Part shown: positions 43,291-52,881 of the stretch, piece after piece
Layout of the letters: each line of letters begins with the position of its first letter
How positions within the stretch are numbered: position 1 is the first letter of the stretch
Source of the DNA: Pseudomonas abieticivorans
Lineage (GTDB): Bacteria; Pseudomonadota; Gammaproteobacteria; Pseudomonadales; Pseudomonadaceae
Direction of reading: 5' to 3'
Assembly: GCF_023509015.1 (NCBI RefSeq)
Contig: NZ_CP094975.1
Location: 6,131,501-6,195,500, forward strand
Length of the DNA: 64,000 nt
Made by a program: the position numbers and the translations under genes
Notes under the pieces: model-generated
Databases searched by the model: none
Told to the model about the DNA's origin: nothing
What the model saw: the letters and a program-made list of their open reading frames with translations, nothing else

Positions 43291-44067
43291 CTAATTACCA
43301 TCGCCAATGGTGGTGCCCCCATCGACAACCAGGTTTTGCCCGGTGATGAACCCACCCGCCGGCGCCGCCAGCAACAAGGCTAACCCGGCGATTTCCTCGG
43401 GGGTACCAACCCGGCGCAACGGCGTCAGCGCCAGGCGTTTCTCCATCAGGGCCGGCGCCTGGGTCAGTGGCTTGGCGAATTCGGTGTGGATCACCCCGGG
43501 GCTGATGGCATTGACCCGCACGTTGGCCGGCCCCCACTCCACCGCCAGGTTGCGCGCCAACTGCGCGAGTGCCGCCTTGGACAGGCCATACAGGCCCAGC
43601 GCCCGGTTGCCGCGCACCCCGGCAATGCTGGCCATCAACACCACGCTGCCGCCGCCGCGCCCGGCCATGGCCGGCAGCAGCGCGCTGCTCAGCCACACGG
43701 CGCTGCGCAGGTTGACCGTGAGGGTGGCGTCCCACTCGGCATCGCTGGCACTGGCTAACGGGCCCATGTGCGGGGCGATTCCGGCGTTGCACACCAACGC
43801 GTCGAGGCCGCCGAAACGCCCCAGCACCGCCTCGGCCAACGCCTGCACGTCGGCCTGTTGGCCAAGGTCAGCGGCGATGGGCCAGGCGTCGATGCCCTCC
43901 TCGGCCAGGGTCGCGGCCACCTGGCGGCAGTCTTCAAGGCTTTCACTGCTGATGGCCAGGCGTGCACCGGCCTGGCCATAGGCTCGGGCGATGGCCAGGC
44001 CGATACCACGGGTGGCACCGGTGATCAGTGCCGTCTTGCCGGCAAGGCTAAACAACGCGCTGTTCAT
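43291..44067 (-). CDS. SDR family oxidoreductase
   Basis: The protein has 258 residues from ATG 44067. Motifs are TGATRGIG, NAGIAP, Ser in LMASIAG and YGLSK, and the C-terminus GFITGQNLVVDGG is classical for FabG-like SDRs. It overlaps the MFS gene stop by 4 bp, so it is coupled to the transporter. A role in oxidising an alcohol intermediate of the pathway is likely. Confidence 0.87.
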   Translation of the reverse strand: MNSALFSLAGKTALITGATRGIGLAIARAYGQAGARLAISSESLEDCRQVAATLAEEGIDAWPIAADLGQQADVQALAEAVLGRFGGLDALVCNAGIAPHMGPLASASDAEWDATLTVNLRSAVWLSSALLPAMAGRGGGSVVLMASIAGVRGNRALGLYGLSKAALAQLARNLAVEWGPANVRVNAISPGVIHTEFAKPLTQAPALMEKRLALTPLRRVGTPEEIAGLALLLAAPAGGFITGQNLVVDGGTTIGDGN

Positions 44068-45239
44068 GCGTGCTCTCCCAAGGGGGCAAGGGTGGGGATG
44101 CGCAGGCAGCCCAAGGCGACCAGCCACTGCACCCCACCGACGATGGCCAGCGCCATTGGCAAGGCCGAGTTGACGCCGGCGGTCATGGCCAGCACTACCA
44201 GGGGGCTGACGAATTCGCCGGCGAAGATCGCCGCTGTGAACAGGCCACTGGCCCGGCCGCGCTGGCTGAAATCGACCTGGGCCATGATCCGGGTGATCAA
44301 GGTGGGCAACATCAGGCCGATGCCCAAGCCGTTGATGAACACCGCCAGCGACACCAACGTGTGGCTACCCGCGCCAGCCATCAACAAGCCGCCGCTGCCG
44401 GCCAGCGCGAAGGCCAGCAGCAACAGCCAGGACGGCCGCGCACGACCGATCAGTCTAAAGCTCAGGGCGCCGAGCACCACGCCCACCTGGTTGCCGCCCA
44501 TGGTCAAGCCGATTTGCTGGGGTGCGTCCACGCCCAACAGGTTGAGCAGGTAACCGGCCTGCACCGGCACGATGAACAGGCTCAGCCCAGCCAGCAACGC
44601 CAGCCCCAACAGCGGCGCCAGGCCACGCCACGGCATGCGCCGGCCAACCACCTCGCTCGCCGCTTGCGCTCGCGGCTCCCACAACAGCAGCGCCATCAAC
44701 GGCAAAAACACCAGCCCTACGGCGTACAAGGCAAAAGGCGCGCGCCAGTTGTCCTGGCCCAGGTGCCCGCCCACGGCCATGAACAGCGCGGCCGACAGGG
44801 AGGTGGCGACCATCTGCAACGCAAACAGCCGCTCGCGACGCCCGCCGCTGTAGTAGTCCCCCATCAGCGCGGTGCAGCAGGTCATGATCGCCGCCTCCGC
44901 CAGGCCGATGCCGGCGCGGCTGGCGACGATCGCCGGCAGCGAGTCCAGCCACAATGGCAAGGTGCCGCACAGGGTGTAGAGCAGCATCGCCACCAACAAC
45001 AGCGGCTTGCGCCCGGTGCGATCGGCGATCATCCCGGCGAACGGTGCCAACAGCGCCACCACCAGGGCCGGCAGCGTCAAGGCCACCGGCACCAGCACGG
45101 CGGAGCCCGGGGTGTCGGCAAAATGCACCTGCATGCGCGGCAACACCGGGGCCAACAACACTGCGCCCAATACCGGCAGGCAACTGCCCAACAGCAACAA
45201 CAGGGACTGCGGCGCCCCCGCGATACGTTCAGCCTTCAT
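44064..45239 (-). CDS. MFS transporter
   Basis: The protein has 391 residues and about 12 membrane segments. The loop 2-3 motif is GMIADRTGRKPLLL. It has the DHA1-like or sugar-porter-like size. It begins 11 bp inside the upstream RND gene. It may export or import the aromatic substrate or a pathway intermediate. Confidence 0.85.
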   Translation of the reverse strand: MKAERIAGAPQSLLLLLGSCLPVLGAVLLAPVLPRMQVHFADTPGSAVLVPVALTLPALVVALLAPFAGMIADRTGRKPLLLVAMLLYTLCGTLPLWLDSLPAIVASRAGIGLAEAAIMTCCTALMGDYYSGGRRERLFALQMVATSLSAALFMAVGGHLGQDNWRAPFALYAVGLVFLPLMALLLWEPRAQAASEVVGRRMPWRGLAPLLGLALLAGLSLFIVPVQAGYLLNLLGVDAPQQIGLTMGGNQVGVVLGALSFRLIGRARPSWLLLLAFALAGSGGLLMAGAGSHTLVSLAVFINGLGIGLMLPTLITRIMAQVDFSQRGRASGLFTAAIFAGEFVSPLVVLAMTAGVNSALPMALAIVGGVQWLVALGCLRIPTLAPLGEHA

Positions 45240-47715
45240 GGCGCACCTCCAGGGTGGCCGGGCGCTGGAAGGCCTTGTCCCGCACCACGGGTTGACGGGT
45301 TGCCATCGTTGCTGGCACGGCGGGCGTGTCGGCCACCAAGCGCTTTTGCGGCAACAGAAAGTACGCCAGCGCCGGCAGCAGGATCAGCGCGCCTACCATG
45401 TTCCACACGAACATGAAGGCCAGCAGCACGCCCATGTCGGCCTGGAACTTGATGGGCGAGAACATCCAGGTGCCCACGCCGATGGCCAGGGTCACGCCGG
45501 TGAGCATCACCACCTTGCCGGTGAATTGCAGGGCCCGGTAATAGGCTTGGGACAAGCTCGAGCCCCGGCGCATCTCGGCCAGCACGATGCTCATCACGTA
45601 CAGCGCGTAGTCCACGCCGATGCCCACGCCCAGGGCGATCACCGGCAAGGTCGCGACCTTGACGCCGATGCCCAGCCACACCATCAGGGCCTCGCACAGG
45701 ATCGAGGTGAGCATCAGCGGCAGCACCGCGCACAGCACCGCGCGCCAGGAACGGAAGGTCACCAGGCACAGCAGGCACACCGCGCCATACACCCACCAGA
45801 GCATCTCGTGGCTGGCCTGCTTGACCACGATATTGGTCGCAGCCTCAATGCCTGAGCTGCCTGCGGCCAGCAGGAATTGCGCCTGCTCGCTGTCGTTTTC
45901 CTTGGCGAAGGCTTGCACGCTGTCCACCACGCGGCCGAGGGTGTCGGCCTTGTGATCGGTGAGGAAGGCATACAGCGTCAGCAGGCTGCAATCCTCGTTA
46001 TACAAGCCGCGCGGCGCGCCGGCGGTGACCATGTTCAGGGTGGCCTGGTTGTTCAGCAGTTCGTACCACTTGGGGTTGCCCTCCGACAGCCCCACCAGCA
46101 CCCGGCGGTTGAGCAGCGCCAGGGAGTTGGTCGAATCCACCCCCGGCAGGCCGCGCAGTTGCCAGTCCAGGTTGTCCACCCGTTGCAGGGTGTCGTAGCT
46201 GGAGCAGCCGCCCGGCGGGGTTTTCACCATCACCGCGAACACGTCGCTGCTGGCGCCGTAGTGCTGCGTCAGGTAGGCGTTGTCCTGGTTGTAGCGCGAG
46301 TCGGCACGCAATTCCGGGGCGCCGGCGTCCAGGTCGCCCACCTTCAAGTGCAGGCTGACCAGGTAGCCGCCCACGGCGAGCACCGCCGCCAGCGCCACGC
46401 AACCGGTGGCCCAGCGCCGTTGCGTGAACAGGTCCAGAAAGCGCCAGGTGGGGTGGCGCGCGGCACCCGCCGCCTCAGCCTCTTCGCTGCGCAGGCTGCG
46501 CTTGGCCGCCGGCGCACTGACGCCCACGTAAGACAGCAATACCGGCAGCAGGATCAGGTTGGTGAAGATCAACACGGCCACGCCGATGCTGGCGATCACG
46601 GCCAGGTCCTGAATCACCTGGATCTTGATGATCATCAGCACCGCAAAGCCCACCGCGTCACACAACAGCGCCGTGAGCCCGGCCAGGAACAGCCGGCGAA
46701 AGGTGAAGCGCGCCGCCACCAGCCGGTGCATGCCGCGGCCGATGTCCTGCATGATGCCGTTCATTTTTTGCGCGCCGTGGCTCATGCCGATGGCGAAGAC
46801 CAAAAACGGCACCAGCACCGAGTACGGGTCCAACTCAAAACCCAGCACTGGCAACAGGCCCAACTGCCACACCACTGCCACCAGCGAGCAGCTCATCACC
46901 AGCGCCGTGCTGCGCAGGCAGCGGGTGTACCAATAGAGCACGGCCGCGGTGATGGCGATGGCGGCGGCGAAAAACAGCAGGATCTGCTTGAGGCCTTGGA
47001 TCAGGTCACCCACCACCTTGGCAAAGCCGGTGATGCGGATTTGCACTGGCCCCGTCTGGTACTGGGCGCGCAAGGCTTCCAACTGCTGGGACAGCTGCGC
47101 ATAGTCCAGGGGCTTGCCATCGGCGGTGGTCGCCAGCAGCGGCACGTAGATGATGCTCGATTGTTGATCGAAGGCCACCAACTGGCCGATCTCGTTGGAG
47201 CGTTCGACGTTGCGCTTGAGCGCCTCAAGGCTGGCCGGCGCGCCGTCATAACCGTCGGGGATCACCGGCCCGCCTTCCAGGCCCTCCTCGGTCACGCCCA
47301 CCCAGCGGGTGGCGGGGGTCCACAGTGACTTCATGTAGGCACGGTCGACGCCGGGCAACAGGTACACCGCGTCGTTGAGTTTTTGCAGGGTGCTCAGGTA
47401 CTGCGCGTCGTACACGCTGCCCTGGGTATTGCTGACCGCGATGCGTACGGCGTTGCCCAACCCGGACAGCTCCTGGCGATGGGCCAGGTAGTTGGCGATA
47501 AAGGGCTGGTCGGTGGGGATCATCTTCTCGAAACTGGCATTGAGCTGCAGCCGGGTGGCCTGCCAGCCCAACAGCATCGTGACCAGCAGGCACAGCAGCA
47601 AAACGATGCGCCGGTGGTTGAACAACGCGCGTTCGAGCAACGAGCCCGAGGCTTGATCGAAATCGGCGAGCTTGCCGCTCAGCGGCGCCGCACCCGTATC
47701 ATTGGCAACGTGCAT
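45229..47715 (-). CDS. RND superfamily transporter, MMPL type
   Basis: The product has 828 residues from ATG 47715, with GGAG 8 bases upstream. Two repeats each have a large extracytoplasmic loop and a block of membrane segments (RIVLLLCLLVTMLLGWQATR at the start, ALGVGIGVDYALYVMSIVLAEM in the second half). This is the MMPL/SSD subfamily moving lipids or hydrophobic compounds, not the AcrB type with adaptor protein. Together with the three genes before it, it forms a recurrent, uncharacterised set. Confidence 0.87.
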   Translation of the reverse strand: MHVANDTGAAPLSGKLADFDQASGSLLERALFNHRRIVLLLCLLVTMLLGWQATRLQLNASFEKMIPTDQPFIANYLAHRQELSGLGNAVRIAVSNTQGSVYDAQYLSTLQKLNDAVYLLPGVDRAYMKSLWTPATRWVGVTEEGLEGGPVIPDGYDGAPASLEALKRNVERSNEIGQLVAFDQQSSIIYVPLLATTADGKPLDYAQLSQQLEALRAQYQTGPVQIRITGFAKVVGDLIQGLKQILLFFAAAIAITAAVLYWYTRCLRSTALVMSCSLVAVVWQLGLLPVLGFELDPYSVLVPFLVFAIGMSHGAQKMNGIMQDIGRGMHRLVAARFTFRRLFLAGLTALLCDAVGFAVLMIIKIQVIQDLAVIASIGVAVLIFTNLILLPVLLSYVGVSAPAAKRSLRSEEAEAAGAARHPTWRFLDLFTQRRWATGCVALAAVLAVGGYLVSLHLKVGDLDAGAPELRADSRYNQDNAYLTQHYGASSDVFAVMVKTPPGGCSSYDTLQRVDNLDWQLRGLPGVDSTNSLALLNRRVLVGLSEGNPKWYELLNNQATLNMVTAGAPRGLYNEDCSLLTLYAFLTDHKADTLGRVVDSVQAFAKENDSEQAQFLLAAGSSGIEAATNIVVKQASHEMLWWVYGAVCLLCLVTFRSWRAVLCAVLPLMLTSILCEALMVWLGIGVKVATLPVIALGVGIGVDYALYVMSIVLAEMRRGSSLSQAYYRALQFTGKVVMLTGVTLAIGVGTWMFSPIKFQADMGVLLAFMFVWNMVGALILLPALAYFLLPQKRLVADTPAVPATMATRQPVVRDKAFQRPATLEVRHEG

Positions 47716-47719
47716 GGCG

Positions 47720-48769
47720 TTACTCCGCAGCATGGATAGACGGGGCCAGGCGCATCGGCCCGGCAAAACCTGCGCCCACCAGCGTGCCATCGGCAGCCTG
47801 GGCCACGGCGGTCAGCGGTGGGCCGGGCGGCAGCGCCAGGGGCGTGAGGTGGCTGAAGTCCGCAGACGCCTGCAACAGGCCGCCCGCCTGGTTCACCACC
47901 AGCAGGTGCTTGCCCAGCAGGCGCAGGTCATTGATGGAAATAGGCAGTGGGTTGTCGACGGCGGTAAAGCTGTGGCCTTGGTCCACGGAGCGGAACAACT
48001 TGCCGCGCAGCCCTGCCAGCCATACGGCGCCATCGGCTTGCACGGCCAGGCTGAAATAGCTGCCTTGGTAAGGGGTGGGCAGCGCCTGGAAGTGTTCACC
48101 GGCGTCCAGGGAGCGCAAAAACAATCCTTGCTCACCGGCCATGTACACCACGGTGCCCTGCTGCACCACGGCATACAGGTGCAGGCCTTGGGGGTTGGGC
48201 AGGCGCCCGGCCCAGGGCACCCAGCTTGCGCCGCCATCGGTGGTGCCCAGGGCCAAGCCGTAGGCACCCACCACCACGCCATGCAGCGCATCAGTGAAGC
48301 TCAGCGCCAGCAAGGGTTTGTCGGCGCCATCGCTAACCCCTTGGCGAGCCGCGGCCAGGCGATGCTCGTCGCCGGCCGCCTGGGCGGCGCTAAGTTCCAG
48401 CGCAGCCGCCCGGCGACCGTCCAATTGCACGGCCCAGTGTTCACCGGCATCGCTGCTGTGCAACACCACCCCGGCATGGCCCACGGCCCAACCGTTGCGG
48501 CCATCGACAAACTGCACCGCCGTCAACGAGCTGCTGACGGGCACGACCGCCTGGCGCCAGTTGCCGCCGTTATCGTCCGACAGCAGCACCGTACCGCGCT
48601 CGCCCACCGCCACCAGGCGCTCGCCGGCCCGGGTGATGGCCTGCATCACCGCGTGCCGCGATTGGGTCGATTGCACGGCCGGGCGGCCCAGCACGTCCAC
48701 CGACGGCGCCGCCGCCAGCGATTGTGCTGCCACCATCAGCCCCAAGGCCAGCCAGCCTTTGCCGTTCAT
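47720..48769 (-). CDS. YCF48-related beta-propeller protein, exported
   Basis: The product has 349 residues from ATG 48769 with a signal peptide (MNGKGWLALGLMVAAQSLAAA). Repeated BNR/YCF48 blades are visible (VGERGTVLLSDDNGGNWRQ, VGHAGVVLHSSDAGEHWAV, AGEQGLFLRSLDAGEHF, AGLRGKLFRSVDQGHSF), giving at least five or six blades. In Pseudomonas such periplasmic propellers accompany MMPL, DUF1329 and DUF1302 genes. Their function is unknown, though a scaffold between inner- and outer-membrane parts is plausible. Confidence 0.82.
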   Translation of the reverse strand: MNGKGWLALGLMVAAQSLAAAPSVDVLGRPAVQSTQSRHAVMQAITRAGERLVAVGERGTVLLSDDNGGNWRQAVVPVSSSLTAVQFVDGRNGWAVGHAGVVLHSSDAGEHWAVQLDGRRAAALELSAAQAAGDEHRLAAARQGVSDGADKPLLALSFTDALHGVVVGAYGLALGTTDGGASWVPWAGRLPNPQGLHLYAVVQQGTVVYMAGEQGLFLRSLDAGEHFQALPTPYQGSYFSLAVQADGAVWLAGLRGKLFRSVDQGHSFTAVDNPLPISINDLRLLGKHLLVVNQAGGLLQASADFSHLTPLALPPGPPLTAVAQAADGTLVGAGFAGPMRLAPSIHAAE

Positions 48770-48770
48770 A

Positions 48771-50123
48771 TCAGCGCACACCTTCGCCGGCCAGGGCATC
48801 GGGGGTGAACACCGAGTCCTTGTAGGCCTGCACCACGCGGTACTGCTCGTTTTTACCGGCGAAGATGTCACCGGTAAACCAGGTGCCCGAGACCATGTCG
48901 TAGAAGCCGTTGGTCAGGGTGACCACGCCGGGCATGTCAGGCAACACCACCGGGGTGGTCCACAGCACCTTGGCCAACTGGTTTTGCGCGTCGTAACGCT
49001 CCCCCAGCACAGCAGCCCAAGTGTCTTCGTCCAGGTAGTAGGTGCTGCGCGGCATCACGTGGCGCTTGCCGGCCTTGAGGGTCGCTTCCACCACCCATAC
49101 CCGGTGCAGTTCCCAGCGGATGTCGTCAGGGTTGAGGTGGTGGTCGGCCAACAGGTCAGTCGGGTTGGCGACGGTGAACACTTTGTTGGAGTTGTAGGGG
49201 ATGTACAGCTCTTTCTTGCCCACCAGCTTCCAGTCGAAACGGTCGACACGGCCGTTGAACACGTACAGTTCATCGAAGCTCATCACCCCGGCGGTGGCCG
49301 GCGTCGGCGTGTCGCAGCAGGCGTTGGGCAGGCGGCGCACGCGGCGCTGGCCCGGCAGGTAGGTCCACACGCCGGCGTTGTCGGCATTGATGTTTTCGCG
49401 CCCGGTGATGGCCTCGCCGGCACGCAGTGGCGGCCCGTCGTTGGTCATGCGGATGGTCCAGAAGGTGCCGTCCTTTTTGCCGCCATCAGGCAGGTACCAA
49501 GGCATCTGCATGTCGGCGCGCGAGTCGTTGGTGAGCACGTGCTTGCCGTCGGCGGTGGTCAGGTACTGGGTGAAATTGGCGTGCCAGGACGCCCCGCGCC
49601 AGCGCAGCAGGTGGTTCCAGATGGCTTCCACGCCGCTTTTGGGGATCGGGAACGGGATGCCGCCCTGGGCGTTTTCCGGCATGGGGCCTGCGGCGCCGTC
49701 GGTGAGTTTGGCGTTGGTGGCGTTGGCAAAGGTGGCGTCATACACCCCTTGCGGCGCGGCGGCAGTGCGGTGCGTGGGGTACACGTCCAGGCGGTAGCTG
49801 TCGGGGTATTTCTTGAGCATCGCCTGGATGCCCGGGGTCAGTTTGTCGGCGTACTGCGCCATGTTTTTCGCGCTGATGCTGTACAGCGGTTTTTCGCTGG
49901 CAAACGGGTCGCCGCGCTTGCCGCCGTCCTTGTAGCCAGGTTCGGCCGTGGTCAGCCCACCGGTCCAGGCCGGGATATTGCCGTCGGCACTGGCGGCCCG
50001 CTCGGCGCCCAGGGGCGTGAGGGTGGTTTTCAGGGTGGCGGCTTCCTGCGCGGTGGCCGCCAGGGCGCCTTGGGCGATGCAGGCAGCAGTCAACAGCACG
50101 GCAAGTGGGTTACGCATGTTCAT
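48771..50123 (-). CDS. DUF1329 protein, exported
   Basis: The protein has 450 residues from ATG 50123 (GGGGA 9 bases upstream). The longer frame to 50582 overlaps the DUF1302 gene and is spurious. A signal peptide (MNMRNPLAVLLTAACIAQGALA) precedes the DUF1329 region (LTPLGAERAASADGNIPAWTGGL, LLRWRGASWHANF, ITGRENINADNAGVWTYLPGQRRVRRLP). This family is thought to have a LolA/LolB-like lipid-binding fold. It is usually paired with DUF1302, as here. Confidence 0.88.
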   Translation of the reverse strand: MNMRNPLAVLLTAACIAQGALAATAQEAATLKTTLTPLGAERAASADGNIPAWTGGLTTAEPGYKDGGKRGDPFASEKPLYSISAKNMAQYADKLTPGIQAMLKKYPDSYRLDVYPTHRTAAAPQGVYDATFANATNAKLTDGAAGPMPENAQGGIPFPIPKSGVEAIWNHLLRWRGASWHANFTQYLTTADGKHVLTNDSRADMQMPWYLPDGGKKDGTFWTIRMTNDGPPLRAGEAITGRENINADNAGVWTYLPGQRRVRRLPNACCDTPTPATAGVMSFDELYVFNGRVDRFDWKLVGKKELYIPYNSNKVFTVANPTDLLADHHLNPDDIRWELHRVWVVEATLKAGKRHVMPRSTYYLDEDTWAAVLGERYDAQNQLAKVLWTTPVVLPDMPGVVTLTNGFYDMVSGTWFTGDIFAGKNEQYRVVQAYKDSVFTPDALAGEGVR

Positions 50124-50140
50124 TGTTATTATCCCCGGGC

Positions 50141-51826
50141 TCAAAAGGTTCGGCTGACGCTGAAGGCGACGAAATCTCGGTCCTTGAGTGACTGTTCGAA
50201 GGTGTAGTTGCTGTTGGCATCCAGAAAGGTGTTGGCCGGGCCGTAGTAATGGGTGTAAGTCAGGCCCAGGTTCCAGGTGTTGAGGTAGTTGCCCTTGATG
50301 CCGATGTTCATGTCGCCGCCACGGTTGGTGCCAAAGCCGGTGCCCAGCGACTCGGACGCGCCGTGGGTGTAGCTCACGCCCATGGGCACGCTGATGTCCA
50401 TGCCGGAAAAGGCCTGGCGGTACATGGGCTCGTACACGGTGCGAACGCTCCAGGCATCGCGGTCGGCGTTGGGGTCCACGGCGTCGGGGTTGCGGGTCAC
50501 GCTCAAGGTGCGGTTCCAGGCGAACTCGCCCAAAAAGCTGGTTTCCTGGGACAGGAAGTTCGGCCCCAGGGTGGCCAGCCACGACAGGTTGGCATGCAGC
50601 GTGCGGCCCGTTGCGTAGAGCGCGTCATCGGCCTCGCCAGACACCGCCTCACCGGCCAGCAACGTGCGCTGGTTGGTCGAGGCCAAGGGTTGGTTCCAGC
50701 GCGTGGAAATCTCGCCGGCGATGTTGAACTGGTCCACCGTGGTCGAGAAACTCGCCCCCAGCGCCTCGATACCTTCGGGGTACACCCAGTAATACTCGCC
50801 GGCCTGGCCGGTCACCGGGTTCAGGTTGGCAAAGTCGGTGCGCACGTTCAGCTGCGGGCTTTTGTCGTGGAAACGAATGGCGTACACGCCCCAGTCGTAG
50901 TCCTGGGTGCGCCATTTGATTTGCACGCCGCCCTGCCCCGAGTCCTTGGCGTCTTTGTCCTGGCCGTGGAAAAACGCCAGCGGCTGGCCGCCCGGGAACA
51001 CCGGTGCCCCGACAAAGAGCCGCTCGTTGCCGGGGCCAAAAAAGTCATCGCTGGAGAAGTAACTGCCCGCGGCCGGCAGGCGGTTGGCCTCCCACTCGAA
51101 CTGGTAGTAGGCGCCGATGGACACGTCCGGGGTGATCTGCAACTGGCCAGACATCTGTTGCACCGGGCGGATCAATTCCTTGAACTGGGTGTTGGGCACC
51201 GACAGGCCCTTGACCACGTCGATCGGCGCCATGCCGCCGGCGATGCCGTTCATGCCGTAGAACAGGCTTTCGCCCCATTGCATGGCGTACTGACCGACAC
51301 GCCCGGACACCGGCATCTCGCCCAACTCACCCTTGCCGTAGACAAAGGCATCGAGCAACTCACCCTGACGGCCGTGCACCTTGCGGGTGTCGTCGGTGAA
51401 GTGGTCGTAATTCACCGAGTAGCTGTTCACCGTGCCGGGCGAGGTGTTGTCATTGCTCTTGTTGTAGACATCGTCATACCAGGCTGCGCCGCTCAGGCGG
51501 GCACCGACGTTCTGGTAGCTGATGTCGAATTCGGACAACAAGTCCAGGCGGCTGGATATCAGGCCCTTATCGAAGTTACGGTCGCCGTCGTCCAGGTTCA
51601 ACGCGGTATTGCCATCGGTCAGCTTGCTGGACGCGCTCTTGGTGCGCCACGCCGAGCTGTACTTGAGGGTGTTGTCCCAGCGGGTGCGGATGTCCGGGTT
51701 GCCAGTGTCGAATTCGAACGCCTGGGCCAGCGGTACGCCGCCCACCAATGCAGCCAGGGCGTACGCCAGGGGGGTGCGGGTGAAACTTGCGCGCGGGGGT
51801 GCCTTCTCACGGTTGCGAGTGTGCAT
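50141..51826 (-). CDS. DUF1302 family outer membrane protein
   Basis: The protein has 561 residues, with a signal peptide ending near LAQAFEFD. It is a beta-rich porin-like protein (DIRTRWDNTLKYSSAWRTK, SYTHGASESLGTGFG, C-terminal KDRDFVAFSVSRTF with terminal Phe). DUF1302 proteins are abundant in hydrocarbon and steroid degraders and probably pass hydrophobic ligands across the outer membrane. It is the first gene of the ten-gene minus-strand run. Its promoter region contains the GTAT-N11-ATAC box. Confidence 0.87.
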   Translation of the reverse strand: MHTRNREKAPPRASFTRTPLAYALAALVGGVPLAQAFEFDTGNPDIRTRWDNTLKYSSAWRTKSASSKLTDGNTALNLDDGDRNFDKGLISSRLDLLSEFDISYQNVGARLSGAAWYDDVYNKSNDNTSPGTVNSYSVNYDHFTDDTRKVHGRQGELLDAFVYGKGELGEMPVSGRVGQYAMQWGESLFYGMNGIAGGMAPIDVVKGLSVPNTQFKELIRPVQQMSGQLQITPDVSIGAYYQFEWEANRLPAAGSYFSSDDFFGPGNERLFVGAPVFPGGQPLAFFHGQDKDAKDSGQGGVQIKWRTQDYDWGVYAIRFHDKSPQLNVRTDFANLNPVTGQAGEYYWVYPEGIEALGASFSTTVDQFNIAGEISTRWNQPLASTNQRTLLAGEAVSGEADDALYATGRTLHANLSWLATLGPNFLSQETSFLGEFAWNRTLSVTRNPDAVDPNADRDAWSVRTVYEPMYRQAFSGMDISVPMGVSYTHGASESLGTGFGTNRGGDMNIGIKGNYLNTWNLGLTYTHYYGPANTFLDANSNYTFEQSLKDRDFVAFSVSRTF

Positions 51827-51923
51827 CGAATAACCCTCTTTTTTGTTTTTATCCGTAGGTTTATTGCTGGTTACAGCTTCACGGCAAGCGCGCCCGTTGA
51901 CTAATCGTCTCTGCCGATGCGAT

Positions 51924-51942
51924 GTATTTCAAAGCGCGATAC
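51924..51942. promoter_or_regulatory. LysR-type box, copy 1
   Basis: GTAT-N11-ATAC lies about 100 bases upstream of the DUF1302 start. The interior T-N11-A symmetry is the classical LysR recognition pattern. The flanks (ATGCG before, CTG after) match copy 2 at 55850-55868. Confidence 0.6.
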
Positions 51943-51975
51943 CTGGGTGGGAGTCGAGACGGCGGCGCGATGTAT

Positions 51976-52356
51976 TCAAGTGGGCAAACGGCTGCCATGG
52001 AACGAGCTGATCTGCCAGCCGTGCGGGCCCTTGGCCCATACCTGGGTGACAAAGCCCTCGCCACGCACCACCTGTTCGTCGCTGCGCTTGCACAGCGTGT
52101 TGACCTGGTAGCCGGTCATCACCGCTACCTCGCCATACACGCGCACGTGCAATTGGTCACGGGTGATGTCCAGGTAGCGCACCACGTTGGCGGCGTAGGC
52201 CAGGTATTGGGCCTTGTCATGGATCAGGCCGGTGGTGTGCACGTACACCAGGTCGTCGGCGAACAGGTTCGCCACCTGGGTCGCGTCGTCGTTCATCAAG
52301 GCGCTGCGGCGCAGGGCTTCGGCCTGGAGCACGGCCTGGATCGTTGTGTCGGTCAT
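51976..52356 (-). CDS. SnoaL-like/NTF2-fold protein
   Basis: The product has 126 residues with the SnoaL-like pattern (ALMNDDATQVANLFADDLVYVHTTGLIHDKAQYL). These small cone-shaped proteins act as cyclases, dehydratases or isomerases, or bind substrates. It is the last gene of the five-gene run that starts with the FAD monooxygenase, and it lies 84 bp after the GlcG gene. Confidence 0.75.
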   Translation of the reverse strand: MTDTTIQAVLQAEALRRSALMNDDATQVANLFADDLVYVHTTGLIHDKAQYLAYAANVVRYLDITRDQLHVRVYGEVAVMTGYQVNTLCKRSDEQVVRGEGFVTQVWAKGPHGWQISSFHGSRLPT

Positions 52357-52403
52357 TGTGTTGTCCCTTCCTGGTGTGTGTGCCTGATGTGCTGCTGTGG
52401 CTG

Positions 52404-52434
52404 CTGTGCCGATGAATCGGCTCCTACAGGGGCC
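52404..52434. repeat. REP-like half element
   Basis: TGCCGATGAATCGGCTCCTACAGG is a short palindrome (GCCGAT-GA-ATCGGC) ending in the CTCCTACAGG tail of the REP family. It sits in the gap between the GlcG and SnoaL-like genes and may attenuate transcription there. Confidence 0.55.
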
Positions 52435-52440
52435 TGCGTA

Positions 52441-52881
52441 TCACGGCTGTTGGCCGCTATCGGCGACCCACCCCGCCGCCTCTACACCGGCCAATGCACA
52501 GCGCTCGTCGTTGTCGGAGGTGTCGCCGCTAATGCCGATGGCACCCACTATTTCGCCCTGCCCGTCGCGAATCAGTACGCCGCCCGGCACCGGCAGCATG
52601 TTGCCGCCAGCCAGGTCGCTCAGGGCGTTGAAGAAGGCCGGCATCAGCTGTGCGCGGCGGGCCAGTTCACGCCCGCCAAAGCCCATGCCCAGCACCGAGC
52701 TGGCCTTGCCGCTGGCGATCTGCGGGCGCAGCAGGCTGGCGCGTTCGTCACGCTTGAGCGCCAGCAGGTGGCCGCCGGCATCCAGTACCGCCACGCACAA
52801 GGGCGCAAAGCCCTGGCGCTGGCCTTCCTGCAGGGCCGCATCGACCATGCGGTCGGCCTGAGCCAATGTCAGTCGGGTCAT
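52441..52881 (-). CDS. GlcG/HbpS family heme-binding-like protein
   Basis: The product has 146 residues from ATG 52881. Family motifs are ADRMVDAALQEGQRQG, VAVLDAGGHLLALKRDE and the glycine-rich GVLIRDGQGEIVGAIGISG. GlcG-like proteins accompany catabolic oxidases and may bind small ligands or heme. The start overlaps the amidohydrolase stop by 4 bp. Confidence 0.82.
   Translation of the reverse strand: MTRLTLAQADRMVDAALQEGQRQGFAPLCVAVLDAGGHLLALKRDERASLLRPQIASGKASSVLGMGFGGRELARRAQLMPAFFNALSDLAGGNMLPVPGGVLIRDGQGEIVGAIGISGDTSDNDERCALAGVEAAGWVADSGQQP

Noticed and set aside
48294..50207. 637-codon plus-strand frame opposite YCF48 and DUF1329 genes
   Set aside because: Valine/histidine-rich shadow with no family pattern; the minus-strand genes have signal peptides and ribosome sites.
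50124..50582. N-terminal extension of the DUF1329 frame
   Set aside because: It overlaps the DUF1302 coding end in another frame and lacks a signal peptide; ATG 50123 has a ribosome site and a signal peptide.
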